Part shown: positions 53,632-62,063 of the stretch, piece after piece | Numbering within the stretch: the stretch's first letter is position 1 | Layout: each line of letters starts with the position of its first letter | NCBI RefSeq assembly: GCF_009688965.1 | Contig: NZ_AP021875.1 | Span: 4,464,001-4,528,000, forward strand | Direction of reading: 5' to 3' | DNA from: Desulfosarcina widdelii | GTDB lineage: Bacteria; Desulfobacterota; Desulfobacteria; Desulfobacterales; Desulfosarcinaceae | DNA: 64,000 bases | The notes under the pieces: model-generated | What the model was told of the DNA's origin: nothing | Database searches by the model: none | The model's input: only the letters and a program-made list of their open reading frames with translations | Position numbers and translations under genes: made by a program

Positions 53632-55290
53632 ATGGAACAAGCTCGATTGCTTCTGGCCATAGGTCTATCATTTCTGGTGCTTTTTGTGTGGAGCATGTTT
53701 TTTACGGAAAAACCACCGGTTAATCAAAACAAGGTACCAGAAGTTGCGGAAAAAGCGAAGCCGGAAGAGCGTGCTGAACTGGAAAAACCAAACGTGCGGG
53801 AATCGAGTCAACCTGCCGAGAGACCTAAAGAGGTTCCACCGGCAACAGAGATTCAAGCGAGCCGTGAACTTGGCGTAGAAACACCTTTTTACAATGTTCG
53901 GATTTCGACTCGGGGCGCCACATTAACCAGTTATATTCTAAACGAGTATCGGGAATCCGTTGAAGCGGATGCGCCCAAAAAACAGTTGATTCCCAAAGAG
54001 TTTAAAGGCGGCGTCATTCATACATCATTATCCCATCGATCCATCAGTGGGCTTGAGGATGCAATTTTCATGGTCGACGGGGAAGAAAGCAATCTTCTTG
54101 TCAATGAAGAAAAAAGATCCCTGGTTTTACATTGGACATCCAAGCAAGGGGTTACCGTCAGCAAGATTTTTACTTTCGATCCTCATTCTTACATGATCGG
54201 CCTGAAGGTTGTTTTGTCTAACAAGGGAGCAGAAAAAATTGATGACAGTCTTGTTCTTTCACTTAGAAGCCCCGTCTTAAAAGAAAAAGGATACGGCTTT
54301 GTGGGGCCAAGCGCGTTGATTGACGATAAATTAGAACAGGTAAAAATTAAGAAGATAGAAGATAAAAGTGAATATAGCGGCAAGATAAAGTGGATTGGCG
54401 TAGAAGACCGTTACTTCCTATCCAGCATCATACCCGGAGATGAAACCGATGGGAGTATGAAATTGTCGCTGATCGATGAAACGGTTACCAACCGTTTGGT
54501 GAATCCAACGTTTGAACTGGATCGTGGGGCATCGAAGGAATTTCAGTTTTACATCTTCATGGGCCCAAAAAGTATGGAGTTGCTCAAAAGCTTGGGTTAC
54601 GGTTTAGACAAGGCGCTGAATTTTGGATTTTTCGATATTCTTGCAAAGCCCTGTCTTTGGTTCATGAATAAGATCCACAGCGTAATTCCAAACTATGGTG
54701 TCGCGATTATTTTATTGACCATATTCACCAAGGTTCTTCTTTGGCCGTTGGGTAACAAGAGCTACAAATCTATGAGCGAGATGAAAAAGCTCCAGCCATT
54801 GATGACTGAAATACGGGAAAAATATAAAGACGACAAACAGAAGATGAACCAGGAATTGATGGGGTTATACCGAACGTACAAGGTCAATCCAATGGGTGGG
54901 TGTCTCCCTATGGTTCTTCAGATTCCCGTATTTTTCGCATTGTACCGAATGCTTTATCAGGCCATTGAGCTGAGGCATGCACCATTTTTTCTTTGGATAA
55001 ACGATTTATCCGCACCGGACAGACTTTTCCATTTCGGCTTCTCTATCCCGTTTATGGAGCCGCCTTACGGGATTCCCGTTCTGACTATCGTTATGGGTGC
55101 AACCATGCTGCTTCAGCAAAAAATGTCACCCCCGCCCGGCGATCCCACCCAGGCGAAAATGATGATGCTCATGCCGCTGGTTTTTACTTTTATCTTCATC
55201 AATTTTTCCTCTGGACTGGTTCTTTACTGGCTCGTCAACAATGTACTTTCCATCAGCCAACAGTACTATGTCCAAAAAAAGAATCAATAA
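53632..55290 (+). CDS. yidC: Membrane protein insertase YidC
   Basis: A 552-residue inner-membrane insertase of the Gram-negative type. The N-terminal helix (residues about 5-22) is followed by a Lys/Glu/Pro-rich linker and a periplasmic beta-sandwich (to about 330). The conserved C-terminal five-helix domain holds NYGVAIILLTIFTKVLLWPL and a KMMMLMPLVFTFIFI segment. AAGGAGAAA precedes the ATG. A stretch of 135 bases without a gene separates it from yidD. Confidence 0.96.
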   Translation: MEQARLLLAIGLSFLVLFVWSMFFTEKPPVNQNKVPEVAEKAKPEERAELEKPNVRESSQPAERPKEVPPATEIQASRELGVETPFYNVRISTRGATLTSYILNEYRESVEADAPKKQLIPKEFKGGVIHTSLSHRSISGLEDAIFMVDGEESNLLVNEEKRSLVLHWTSKQGVTVSKIFTFDPHSYMIGLKVVLSNKGAEKIDDSLVLSLRSPVLKEKGYGFVGPSALIDDKLEQVKIKKIEDKSEYSGKIKWIGVEDRYFLSSIIPGDETDGSMKLSLIDETVTNRLVNPTFELDRGASKEFQFYIFMGPKSMELLKSLGYGLDKALNFGFFDILAKPCLWFMNKIHSVIPNYGVAIILLTIFTKVLLWPLGNKSYKSMSEMKKLQPLMTEIREKYKDDKQKMNQELMGLYRTYKVNPMGGCLPMVLQIPVFFALYRMLYQAIELRHAPFFLWINDLSAPDRLFHFGFSIPFMEPPYGIPVLTIVMGATMLLQQKMSPPPGDPTQAKMMMLMPLVFTFIFINFSSGLVLYWLVNNVLSISQQYYVQKKNQ

Positions 55291-55305
55291 TTTTCGGAGG
55301 CTACC

Positions 55306-56082
55306 ATGCCCGAGGTTTTAGAGTTTCAAGGAAAAAATGTAGAACAGGCGCTTGAGAACGCAAGCGATAAATTAAACCTCCCAAAATCTAAAATTAAGCA
55401 CGAAGTTGTAGCCTATGGCTCAACCGGAATTTTCGGTCTTGTCGGTGTAAAAAAAGCCAAAATTAAGGTGTTTGTCCCGAACAAAAAGGTTGAGGCAAAA
55501 CCTCGAAAAGCTTCGGAGACCAAGATCGCAGAAGAAAACCAAAAAGAGCCCAAAGAAATTCGAAAACCAGCGGTTTCCGAACAGCCAGAGGAGAATGCTC
55601 CATGCGATGAAGAATTGATTGGATATGGTCAGCAAGCGCTAGGTAAAATCGTAAAAAGTATATCTGAAGAGGCCGACATATCCAGCGAACAGGAAAAAGG
55701 AAAACTGATCTATAAAATATCCGGCGGGCAAAGCGGCGTTTTGATCGGAAAACGAGGACAGACACTCGAGGCCATTCAGTATCTGCTCGAAAAGATGATT
55801 AACAAAAATAGCGGCAATCGAGTTCGGGTGCTTGTGGACGTTGAGGGCTATTTAGCCAAGCGAAAAAGTAACCTTCAACAAATGGCAATGCGGATGGCTG
55901 ATAAGGCTAAAAGAACAAAAAAACCGGTTACAATTGGACAGATGAACTCCCATGACCGTAGAATCATCCATATCCAGCTAAAAGACGAAAGAGGCGTCCG
56001 AACGCAAAGTTTGGGAGATGGGTATTACCGAAAATTGATGATTTTTCCAAAAAAACAGGGTGTTAGAAAAAAGAAGAGTTGA
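55306..56082 (+). CDS. jag: KH/R3H RNA-binding protein Jag (KhpB)
   Basis: A 258-residue RNA-binding regulator. It has a Jag N-terminal domain (EVLEFQGKNVEQALENASDKL, then IFGLVGVKKAKIKV), a charged low-complexity linker (about 70-105), a KH domain (VLIGKRGQTLEAIQYLLEKM) and an R3H domain (NSHDRRIIHIQLKDERGVRT). It follows yidC by 15 bases. Confidence 0.94.
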   Translation: MPEVLEFQGKNVEQALENASDKLNLPKSKIKHEVVAYGSTGIFGLVGVKKAKIKVFVPNKKVEAKPRKASETKIAEENQKEPKEIRKPAVSEQPEENAPCDEELIGYGQQALGKIVKSISEEADISSEQEKGKLIYKISGGQSGVLIGKRGQTLEAIQYLLEKMINKNSGNRVRVLVDVEGYLAKRKSNLQQMAMRMADKAKRTKKPVTIGQMNSHDRRIIHIQLKDERGVRTQSLGDGYYRKLMIFPKKQGVRKKKS

Positions 56083-56115
56083 TAATATCCAAAACGACCC
56101 GAAGCTGTCACTCGT

Positions 56116-57519
56116 ATGAAACATTCCACGATAGCCGCTATTTCAACCCCGTTGGGACCCGGCGGAATTGGCATTATTCGAATTTCAGGTCCCGAAGCCA
56201 AGGATATTTTGAAACGTGTTTTTATCCGGGCGGAAAAAGGTTCTTCTTTTCATAGAGGAGAATCGAACCCTTTTCGTTCCCATCGGGTTTATTATGGAAA
56301 AATTATCGATCCACATAAAGGAAGACTGATTGACGAAGCTTTGGCGATTTATATGAAAGCGCCAAAAAGCTTTACTCGAGAAGATGTTGTGGAGCTGCAA
56401 TCGCATTCCGGTTTTGTGGTTCTGGATCGAATTTTAAACGCGGTTATCGACTCCGGAGCTTTAATAGCAGAGCCGGGAGAGTTCACCAAGCGGGCTTTCA
56501 TGAACGGAAGAATTGACCTGAGTCAGGCAGAGGCGGTTATCGACATGATCAATGCCCCCTGTGAGGCCGCCGTTTATATGGCTAGCCAACAAATGATGGG
56601 GATTCTTAAAGAGAGTGTCGATGAAATAAGGTCAAAAATGATTTCATTGCGTGCTCAGTTGGAAGTCGAGCTCGAATTTTCCGACCAAAATGAAACCCAA
56701 ATGGGTAAGGACGCATTGCTTGAAAGTATTCAGCACGAAATTCTGCAAAAAATCGCAAGACTTGTTCAGAATCAGAAGGAGGCCGCTATTTACAGAGACG
56801 GGGTGTTGTTGTCGATTGCCGGCCTTCCAAATGTTGGAAAATCGAGCTTGTTGAACCAACTGGTTCAAAAAGAAACGGCAATTGTTTCTGAGGTTCCCGG
56901 AACGACAAGAGACATTGTACGAGAATACTTGACCATTCGAGGTGTACCCATCGTGCTTTGTGACACGGCCGGACTTCACGATAGTCTTGACCCAATCGAA
57001 TGTCTGGGGGTTCAGAAAGCAAGGAAACAGATCCAAGAGTCGGATAATATTTTATTCGTCATAGATGCCTCTCGCGATTTACTGGAAGAAGAAAAGGTGT
57101 TGATCGAGTCGCTGAAAACGAAGAGAACCCTTTTTTTGATTAACAAGATCGACATTGCTGATAAAAACAGGGTGAAAAAGCTAGAGGGCATGATCCAACA
57201 AAAATGGGTTTTGCCGATATCTGCAAAAACCGGAAAAGGAATAGACCAACTAAAAGAGTTGTTGTTAAAGGGTATCGTCGAAAGCGATGCTATCAAACAA
57301 ATGGATGCAGGTATCCCTAATCTCAGACAACGACAATTGCTGGACAAAGCGTACAAACAAATTAGCCAGTGTGTTCAGGATGTGTCCAAAGAATATACAT
57401 TGGACAGGGCATCAGAGAAACTGAATGACGCGATAGATACACTGGGTTCTGTTTGCGGAACGCGCGAGAGAGAAGATCTTTACGATACTATTTTCAGCCA
57501 ATTCTGCATCGGAAAATAG
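56116..57519 (+). CDS. mnmE: tRNA modification GTPase MnmE
   Basis: With MnmG it makes 5-substituted uridine at wobble position 34. The 467-residue protein has the N-terminal domain (STPLGPGGIGIIRISG, FTKRAFMNGRIDLSQAEAV), a G domain (GLPNVGKSSLLNQL, DTAGLHDS, NKID) and the essential C-terminal Cys in FCIGK. The stop codon is immediately followed by a parS site. Confidence 0.97.
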   Translation: MKHSTIAAISTPLGPGGIGIIRISGPEAKDILKRVFIRAEKGSSFHRGESNPFRSHRVYYGKIIDPHKGRLIDEALAIYMKAPKSFTREDVVELQSHSGFVVLDRILNAVIDSGALIAEPGEFTKRAFMNGRIDLSQAEAVIDMINAPCEAAVYMASQQMMGILKESVDEIRSKMISLRAQLEVELEFSDQNETQMGKDALLESIQHEILQKIARLVQNQKEAAIYRDGVLLSIAGLPNVGKSSLLNQLVQKETAIVSEVPGTTRDIVREYLTIRGVPIVLCDTAGLHDSLDPIECLGVQKARKQIQESDNILFVIDASRDLLEEEKVLIESLKTKRTLFLINKIDIADKNRVKKLEGMIQQKWVLPISAKTGKGIDQLKELLLKGIVESDAIKQMDAGIPNLRQRQLLDKAYKQISQCVQDVSKEYTLDRASEKLNDAIDTLGSVCGTREREDLYDTIFSQFCIGK

Positions 57520-57535
57520 TGTTTCACGTGAAACA
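57520..57535. promoter_or_regulatory. parS: parS chromosome-partitioning site
   Basis: A perfect 16-bp palindrome, TGTTTCACGTGAAACA, identical to the classical bacterial ParB-binding parS. It starts one base after the mnmE stop. parS sites cluster near the replication origin, and neighbouring rpmH to mnmE genes are usual origin-proximal markers. parAB is not in the window, and no second parS was found here. Confidence 0.93.
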
Positions 57536-57553
57536 ATTTTTGGGAGAAAAAGA

Positions 57554-58234
57554 ATGATCGCTGAATTGGAACCTATTTTTAAAAAATATGAAGCTTTTGT
57601 CAAACAGATCGATGAGGTCTTTGAAAAAGTCCGATCCGACCATCCGGAATGTGTGAAGTGTGAGTTAGAATGCGCGGATTGCTGTCATGCCATCTTCGAC
57701 CTGACCCTAGTGGAAGCACTTTATATCAACCAAAAATTTATAGATACGCTTGAAGATAAAAAAACAAATCTCCTCGAAAAGGCCAACCGGGTTGACAGAA
57801 AACTTCACCAGCTCAAACGAAAGGCGTTCAAAGCGGTAGAAAATGGGGAAAAATCTGAAGAACAGGTTCTTTTAGAAATGGCGGCGGAACGCTCGCGGTG
57901 CCCTTTGCTGAATAAAGAAAATTGTTGTGATTTGTATGCATTCCGACCGGTGACCTGCCGCCTCTACGGAATTCCAACCGCCATTGGCGGCCACGGGCAT
58001 ACTTGCGGTTTGTCGGGCTTTAAGGAGGGAACGTCTTACCCTACGGTTAACTTGGATGCCGTAAACGCCAAGCTGAGCGCTCTGTCGCAGGAAATCGTTA
58101 CGGCGTTAAACTCAACCCATGTGAAAATGGGGGACATTCTTATGCCTGTTTCCATGGCAATTTTGACAATTTTTGATGAAAAATATTTGGGGGTTCCTTC
58201 GGCACAAAAGGAGCCGAAAGAGGAACAGAAATAG
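57554..58234 (+). CDS. YkgJ-family cysteine-cluster protein
   Basis: A 226-residue soluble protein with two cysteine clusters (CVKCELECADCC at about 34-45; CPLLNKENCCDLYAFRPVTC around 116-136, then HTCG). This fits a metal or iron-sulfur-binding YkgJ/UPF0153 protein, whose function is not established. The next gene begins 9 bases later, suggesting one transcript that starts within the parS gap. Confidence 0.8.
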   Translation: MIAELEPIFKKYEAFVKQIDEVFEKVRSDHPECVKCELECADCCHAIFDLTLVEALYINQKFIDTLEDKKTNLLEKANRVDRKLHQLKRKAFKAVENGEKSEEQVLLEMAAERSRCPLLNKENCCDLYAFRPVTCRLYGIPTAIGGHGHTCGLSGFKEGTSYPTVNLDAVNAKLSALSQEIVTALNSTHVKMGDILMPVSMAILTIFDEKYLGVPSAQKEPKEEQK

Positions 58235-58243
58235 GGTGCTACA

Positions 58244-58597
58244 ATGAGCGGTGAATTCTCCGATGACGAAAAGAAAAAAGCGGTATTTAATTCAATGTCG
58301 CCCCGGCGGCAAAAACATATTCTAAATAAGGTCGGTTACGATAAATGGGACCCTTTTGAAAAACCCAAGGATCCCATCGATATCCGGACAGACAAGACCA
58401 AGCGTACTTCTCAAATGTTGGTGCGTGAGTTCCTACAAGCCTGTCCCATGGAGCGGTATTCAAATAATTACGGTCGCGGCGCTCTGGAAATGGCGATGGG
58501 TATTGTTAACAACGAGGACCGCTTTATTGCTATGTATGAATTTGCTCTCTGGTACCGCGATTTGTTGGAAAAAGAGGCGCAAGTGGAGTCACCATGA
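58244..58597 (+). CDS. Hypothetical protein downstream of YkgJ-family gene
   Basis: No family is recognised. The 117-residue protein is soluble and has a basic N-terminal segment (SPRRQKHILNKVGYDKWDPFEKPKDP) and a helical C-terminus. It shares the strand and a 9-base gap with the YkgJ-family gene, so a linked function is plausible. The ATG has AGGG at about -13. Confidence 0.75.
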   Translation: MSGEFSDDEKKKAVFNSMSPRRQKHILNKVGYDKWDPFEKPKDPIDIRTDKTKRTSQMLVREFLQACPMERYSNNYGRGALEMAMGIVNNEDRFIAMYEFALWYRDLLEKEAQVESP

Positions 58598-58650
58598 CCT
58601 TCAACTTGATATACGAGCGTCTGATCACGGCAAGCGTGGTTCTGGATTAA

Positions 58651-59496
58651 ATGAACTTTCTGGAAAACCAAATTCTTCATTATATCTCCGAATCTCACGC
58701 CAGCGTCAATTTTCGCCGACTGCATAAACATTTCAAACAAACCCACCAATTGGAGCAAGAACCGCTGAAAGAGGCCGTCAGGAGCCTGGTCCAAGCAGGC
58801 AGGCTTTGTTATCGTACCGATTTTGGCACCAGCTACCTTGACATTTCTTTAAACGGTCCTGTGAAAGTGTCCGAACATGTTTTCCTAAAACCACCTATGA
58901 GCGCAGCGGTTGCCCATCCGGGACAATGGGAAATTCTCCTTGAAGAAGGCGCAGCATTCGGAAGGGGAGATCACCCGACAACGCGCCTAGCCGTCCAATT
59001 GATGGATGGTCTTATGCACGATGCCATCTGGTTGAAGAAAAAAAGTTCGACAGTAACCCTCGACATCGGAACCGGTTCGGGGGTGTTGGCTATCGTTGCC
59101 GCAAAAATGGGAACGGGTCGGGTACAGGCTGTGGATATTGATCCGTGCGCTGTTTTTGAAGCCCGGTCCAACATCCGATTGAACAATGTGGAAAAACAGG
59201 TTGTATTGCTAAACGATCTAAAAGAAGTAGACAAAGGGTGTTGCGATCTGATTTTGGCTAATGTGCGAACGCCAACTTTGATCAAACTTCTTCCTCGAAT
59301 CTTACAGATGTCCGCAACTGATAGTGCACTCATATTTTCAGGAATTCGAACCGATGAAATGGAAAATTTGTGCGATTGCTACCGTCAGGCGGGTTTTTTC
59401 CGGATGAAAATGTGTTCGGAAAAGAAGTGGGTCGCTTTAATCCTCGCCAGAGGCGAATTTCAGGGAGACAGTGGGAAACGGATATCTATATATTGA
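58651..59496 (+). CDS. PrmA-like SAM-dependent methyltransferase with non-standard N-terminus
   Basis: The C-terminal ~180 residues match the L11 methyltransferase (PrmA) class: the GRGDHPTTR segment (parallel to GTGxHPTT), LDIGTGSGVLAIVAAKMG for SAM binding and ILANVRTPTLIKLLPR, with Asn-x-x-Arg in place of the usual NILA. The first ~80 residues are not PrmA's ferredoxin-like substrate domain but look like a winged-helix segment (LHKHFKQTHQLEQEPLKEAV, then LVQAGRLCY). It may methylate another protein. It is 53 bases after the upstream gene. Confidence 0.75.
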   Translation: MNFLENQILHYISESHASVNFRRLHKHFKQTHQLEQEPLKEAVRSLVQAGRLCYRTDFGTSYLDISLNGPVKVSEHVFLKPPMSAAVAHPGQWEILLEEGAAFGRGDHPTTRLAVQLMDGLMHDAIWLKKKSSTVTLDIGTGSGVLAIVAAKMGTGRVQAVDIDPCAVFEARSNIRLNNVEKQVVLLNDLKEVDKGCCDLILANVRTPTLIKLLPRILQMSATDSALIFSGIRTDEMENLCDCYRQAGFFRMKMCSEKKWVALILARGEFQGDSGKRISIY

Positions 59497-59640
59497 CAAG
59501 CGGCAGATCGTCCAATAGCGGCGCGCTCGCGGCCCAGCGCTTAACCCGTTGTTATTGCATAATATTTCTTTCGCATCGCAGCAAGTCTACCCAATTTAAT
59601 ACGTAAAACCACATAACGCGTCTATTGCTTAAGCGGATAT

Positions 59641-59949
59641 CTATTTTTCTGCTGTAAACGAGGTACCCAGGTGATATTCCTCGTACTGGGTAGGCCGCGT
59701 TTGATAAATCTCCAGCATGGCCTCATATTTTTTGCGCTCCTCGCTGTTTTTCCAGGCCAACCAGGATTCCATGTTTTGCCATGTTGCGATGACGGCCATG
59801 TTTTCGGGAAAGTCCTTTTGCATGAGCGTTTCACCGGAAATATAACCTGGTTGATCCATAGCGATGGTGCGAATTTTATTGAGCAGGGATAGAATTTGGG
59901 GTCGGTTCTCATCGACAAAACGGCGTTTGATAATAATTTTAGCGATCAT
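59641..59949 (-). CDS. ABM-domain protein
   Basis: A 102-residue dimeric ferredoxin-like fold protein (IAKIIIKRRFVDENRPQILS, then AVIATWQNMESWLAWKNSEER). The family includes quinol monooxygenases and haem-degrading enzymes. ATG 59949 is chosen because GGAGGGAG lies just upstream; a GTG at 59961 is also in frame. The 144 bases between it and the convergent methyltransferase hold nothing recognisable. Confidence 0.85.
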   Translation of the reverse strand: MIAKIIIKRRFVDENRPQILSLLNKIRTIAMDQPGYISGETLMQKDFPENMAVIATWQNMESWLAWKNSEERKKYEAMLEIYQTRPTQYEEYHLGTSFTAEK

Positions 59950-60113
59950 GGCTCCCTCCACAGATATAGATAAGCGGGAAATGAAATCGGCAGATGGTGA
60001 GCGGATCGGTATGGCCGGCGGGTGAGGTTGGCGTGGTGGTATGCTAAAGCCGACTCATTTCTATTTATGCTATAAGGATGGCACAGGCCGCTTCAGGGGG
60101 TCAAGAAAAAAAC

Positions 60114-60146
60114 AAAGCCGGAGAGAATGATCTCCTCTCCGGCTTT
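60114..60146 (-). terminator. Rho-independent terminator of the decarboxylase subunit operon
   Basis: A perfect 12-bp stem AAAGCCGGAGAG/CTCTCCGGCTTT with a 9-base loop. On the minus strand it is followed by GTTTTTTTCTTG, a clear T-tract, 29 bases after the beta subunit stop. Confidence 0.88.
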
Positions 60147-60174
60147 AACGGTTTTTAAATTCGAATGGATTATC

Positions 60175-61299
60175 TTATACCATAAAACTCCACAAAATAC
60201 CGGCACAGATGGCGGAACCGATGACGCCGGAGGAGTTGCAGGCCATCGCGTGCATCAGCAGGAAATTAGAAGGGTCCTCTTTTTGCCCCATCAGATGAAC
60301 TTCGCGGGCGGAACCTGGGACAGCGGAAACACCGGAGGCGCCCAACAAAGGATTGATTTTTTCCTTTAAAAAAAGGTTCATGATTTTGGCGAAAATCAGG
60401 CCGGACGCCGTGGCAATGCTGAAAGCGACGGCGCCAAGGAAAAAGATGCCTATGGATTTCGTGGTGAGAAAAACGTCAGCCTGAGTACTTGCTCCTACTG
60501 TGAACCCGAGGAAGATCGTGGCGGTATCGATGATGGCGTTGCTGGCGGTTTTCGCTAGGCGGTCCACCACGCAACTTACTTTCAGAAGGTTCCCGAAAAA
60601 GAAGGTTCCCAGTAAAGGAATCGACGCCGGGGCCAGAAAGCAGCACAAAAAGAGACCGATGACAGGGAACATCAACAGTTCCTTGCGGGATACCGGACGT
60701 GGGTCGGGCATGTGGATGCGACGTTCGGCTTTTGTGGTCAGCAGTTTCATGATCGGCGGTTGAATGATTGGAATCAAGGCCATGTAGGAGTATGCTGCAA
60801 TCGCGATGGGGCCGATCAGATGGGGAGCGAGTTTGGCCGTGAGAAAGATGGAGGTGGGTCCATCGGCGCCTCCGATAATAGCGATGGAGGCAGCTTCTTT
60901 GGGAAGAAATCCCAAAGCAAGGGCGCTCAATAAGGTGAAGAAAATTCCCATCTGGGCGGCAGCACCCAACAGCATCAGCTTCGGCCGCGCCAGCAGGGAG
61001 GAGAAGTCGGTCATCGCTCCCAGTCCCAAAAAGACGATGGAAGGATAGACGCCTGTGGTTACGCCGAAATAAAGATAGTGCAAAACACTGTTAGGTTCGT
61101 AGATACCCAGGCCAAAGCCTTTGAAAAAGGGTACGTTTCCAACAAGGACCCCGAAACCGATGGGCAGGAGCAGTAACGGTTCGTATTCTTTGGCAATGGC
61201 AAGATAAACGAAAAGAATACCAACGCCCCACATCAAAAAATGCCGGTAGTCGGCAAGATAATATCCGGTATTCGTGAGAAATTGAACCAATAGATCCAT
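60175..61299 (-). CDS. Sodium-translocating decarboxylase beta subunit
   Basis: The membrane subunit that couples decarboxylation of oxaloacetate, methylmalonyl-CoA or glutaconyl-CoA to Na+ export. The 374-residue protein has about nine to eleven transmembrane helices. The conserved IGGADGPTSIFLTAKLAP, the FFGNLLKVSCV region and SGLIFAKIMNLF/INPLLGASGVSAVP signatures are present. The alpha subunit is not in the window, so which acyl-CoA or oxoacid is used is not shown. Last gene before a strong terminator. Confidence 0.93.
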   Translation of the reverse strand: MDLLVQFLTNTGYYLADYRHFLMWGVGILFVYLAIAKEYEPLLLLPIGFGVLVGNVPFFKGFGLGIYEPNSVLHYLYFGVTTGVYPSIVFLGLGAMTDFSSLLARPKLMLLGAAAQMGIFFTLLSALALGFLPKEAASIAIIGGADGPTSIFLTAKLAPHLIGPIAIAAYSYMALIPIIQPPIMKLLTTKAERRIHMPDPRPVSRKELLMFPVIGLFLCCFLAPASIPLLGTFFFGNLLKVSCVVDRLAKTASNAIIDTATIFLGFTVGASTQADVFLTTKSIGIFFLGAVAFSIATASGLIFAKIMNLFLKEKINPLLGASGVSAVPGSAREVHLMGQKEDPSNFLLMHAMACNSSGVIGSAICAGILWSFMV

Positions 61300-61313
61300 T
61301 TGTTAATCCTTGC

Positions 61314-61724
61314 TTATTCGGAGGAGGGTTGCCATGAGAATTTGCCGTCTCCTTTGGGAACCAGTATTCCCGCCTCTCTGAATCGATTGATGCTTAGATG
61401 AGGGTGCGGCAATTTCATCTCTTTGGTTTTGCGATGCAGGTCAACCAGCGAGAACACGTCCCCCATCTCCTCGGTCAGCGATTGATAAATCCCGGCTACG
61501 GCATCCAGATCCTCCGGCAGGGTTTCCGGCGTCTGTTTCGTTGCCTGGGGCTTTGCCACAGGCAGCGGTTTTTCAGGTTTTGGGTCTTTTTCGATCAGCG
61601 AGGTAACTCGCGGGAGCATGGAAATTAAAAATGAAAGCACGGCTAGACCGGAGAGCACAATGCAGGCTCCTGCGGCGGCCATTGCCCATCCATTAGCTTG
61701 CTGGATGGCTGCTAACCCGTACAT
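61314..61724 (-). CDS. Decarboxylase gamma-subunit-like (OadG) protein
   Basis: 136 residues. A transmembrane helix at about 13-35 is followed by a Pro/Lys-rich linker (EKPLPVAKPQATKQTP) and a small C-terminal domain of ~70 residues. This layout is that of OadG-like anchors that bind the alpha subunit. It lies 14 bases upstream of the beta subunit. ATG 61724 has AGGAGGAAG just before it; the longer frame is not supported by a ribosome site. Confidence 0.78.
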   Translation of the reverse strand: MYGLAAIQQANGWAMAAAGACIVLSGLAVLSFLISMLPRVTSLIEKDPKPEKPLPVAKPQATKQTPETLPEDLDAVAGIYQSLTEEMGDVFSLVDLHRKTKEMKLPHPHLSINRFREAGILVPKGDGKFSWQPSSE

Positions 61725-62063
61725 GGCTTCCTCCTGTTTGTTAAAACGTTGAACGGCCTTCAAGTGAAAACATAAAAAACTCTGGTTATCGAGCGGATCG
61801 TCTGACCAATCCGTTTTTTTTGCCAAACTGCTTAAGAATCATAACAGAAAAAGAAAGTCAATGCTAAAGCAAAACCCTTTGGAAAATCAAAAATTTTCTT
61901 ATATGCGATTATTCGCTTGGATTTTTAATGATCATGCAAGTCAAAAAGACAAAACAAACGACAAACCGGTTGTTGACTTCAGGAATCGGATCATCGTAGT
62001 AAAAAGGCCTCGTTACGCTTGATAAGGATTGTATGAATGGTTCTATAAATAAAGGAGGAGCTG
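61725..62063. other. Divergent intergenic region with weak promoter candidates
   Basis: No gene, repeat or structured RNA seen over 339 bases between the gamma-subunit gene and the BMP gene. On the plus strand TTGACT (61973-61978), an 18-base spacer and TAGTAA (61997-62002) form a weak promoter before the BMP gene, which also has AAAGGAGG near its start. A TTGACT on the minus strand near 61850-61860 has no good -10. Confidence 0.4.
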
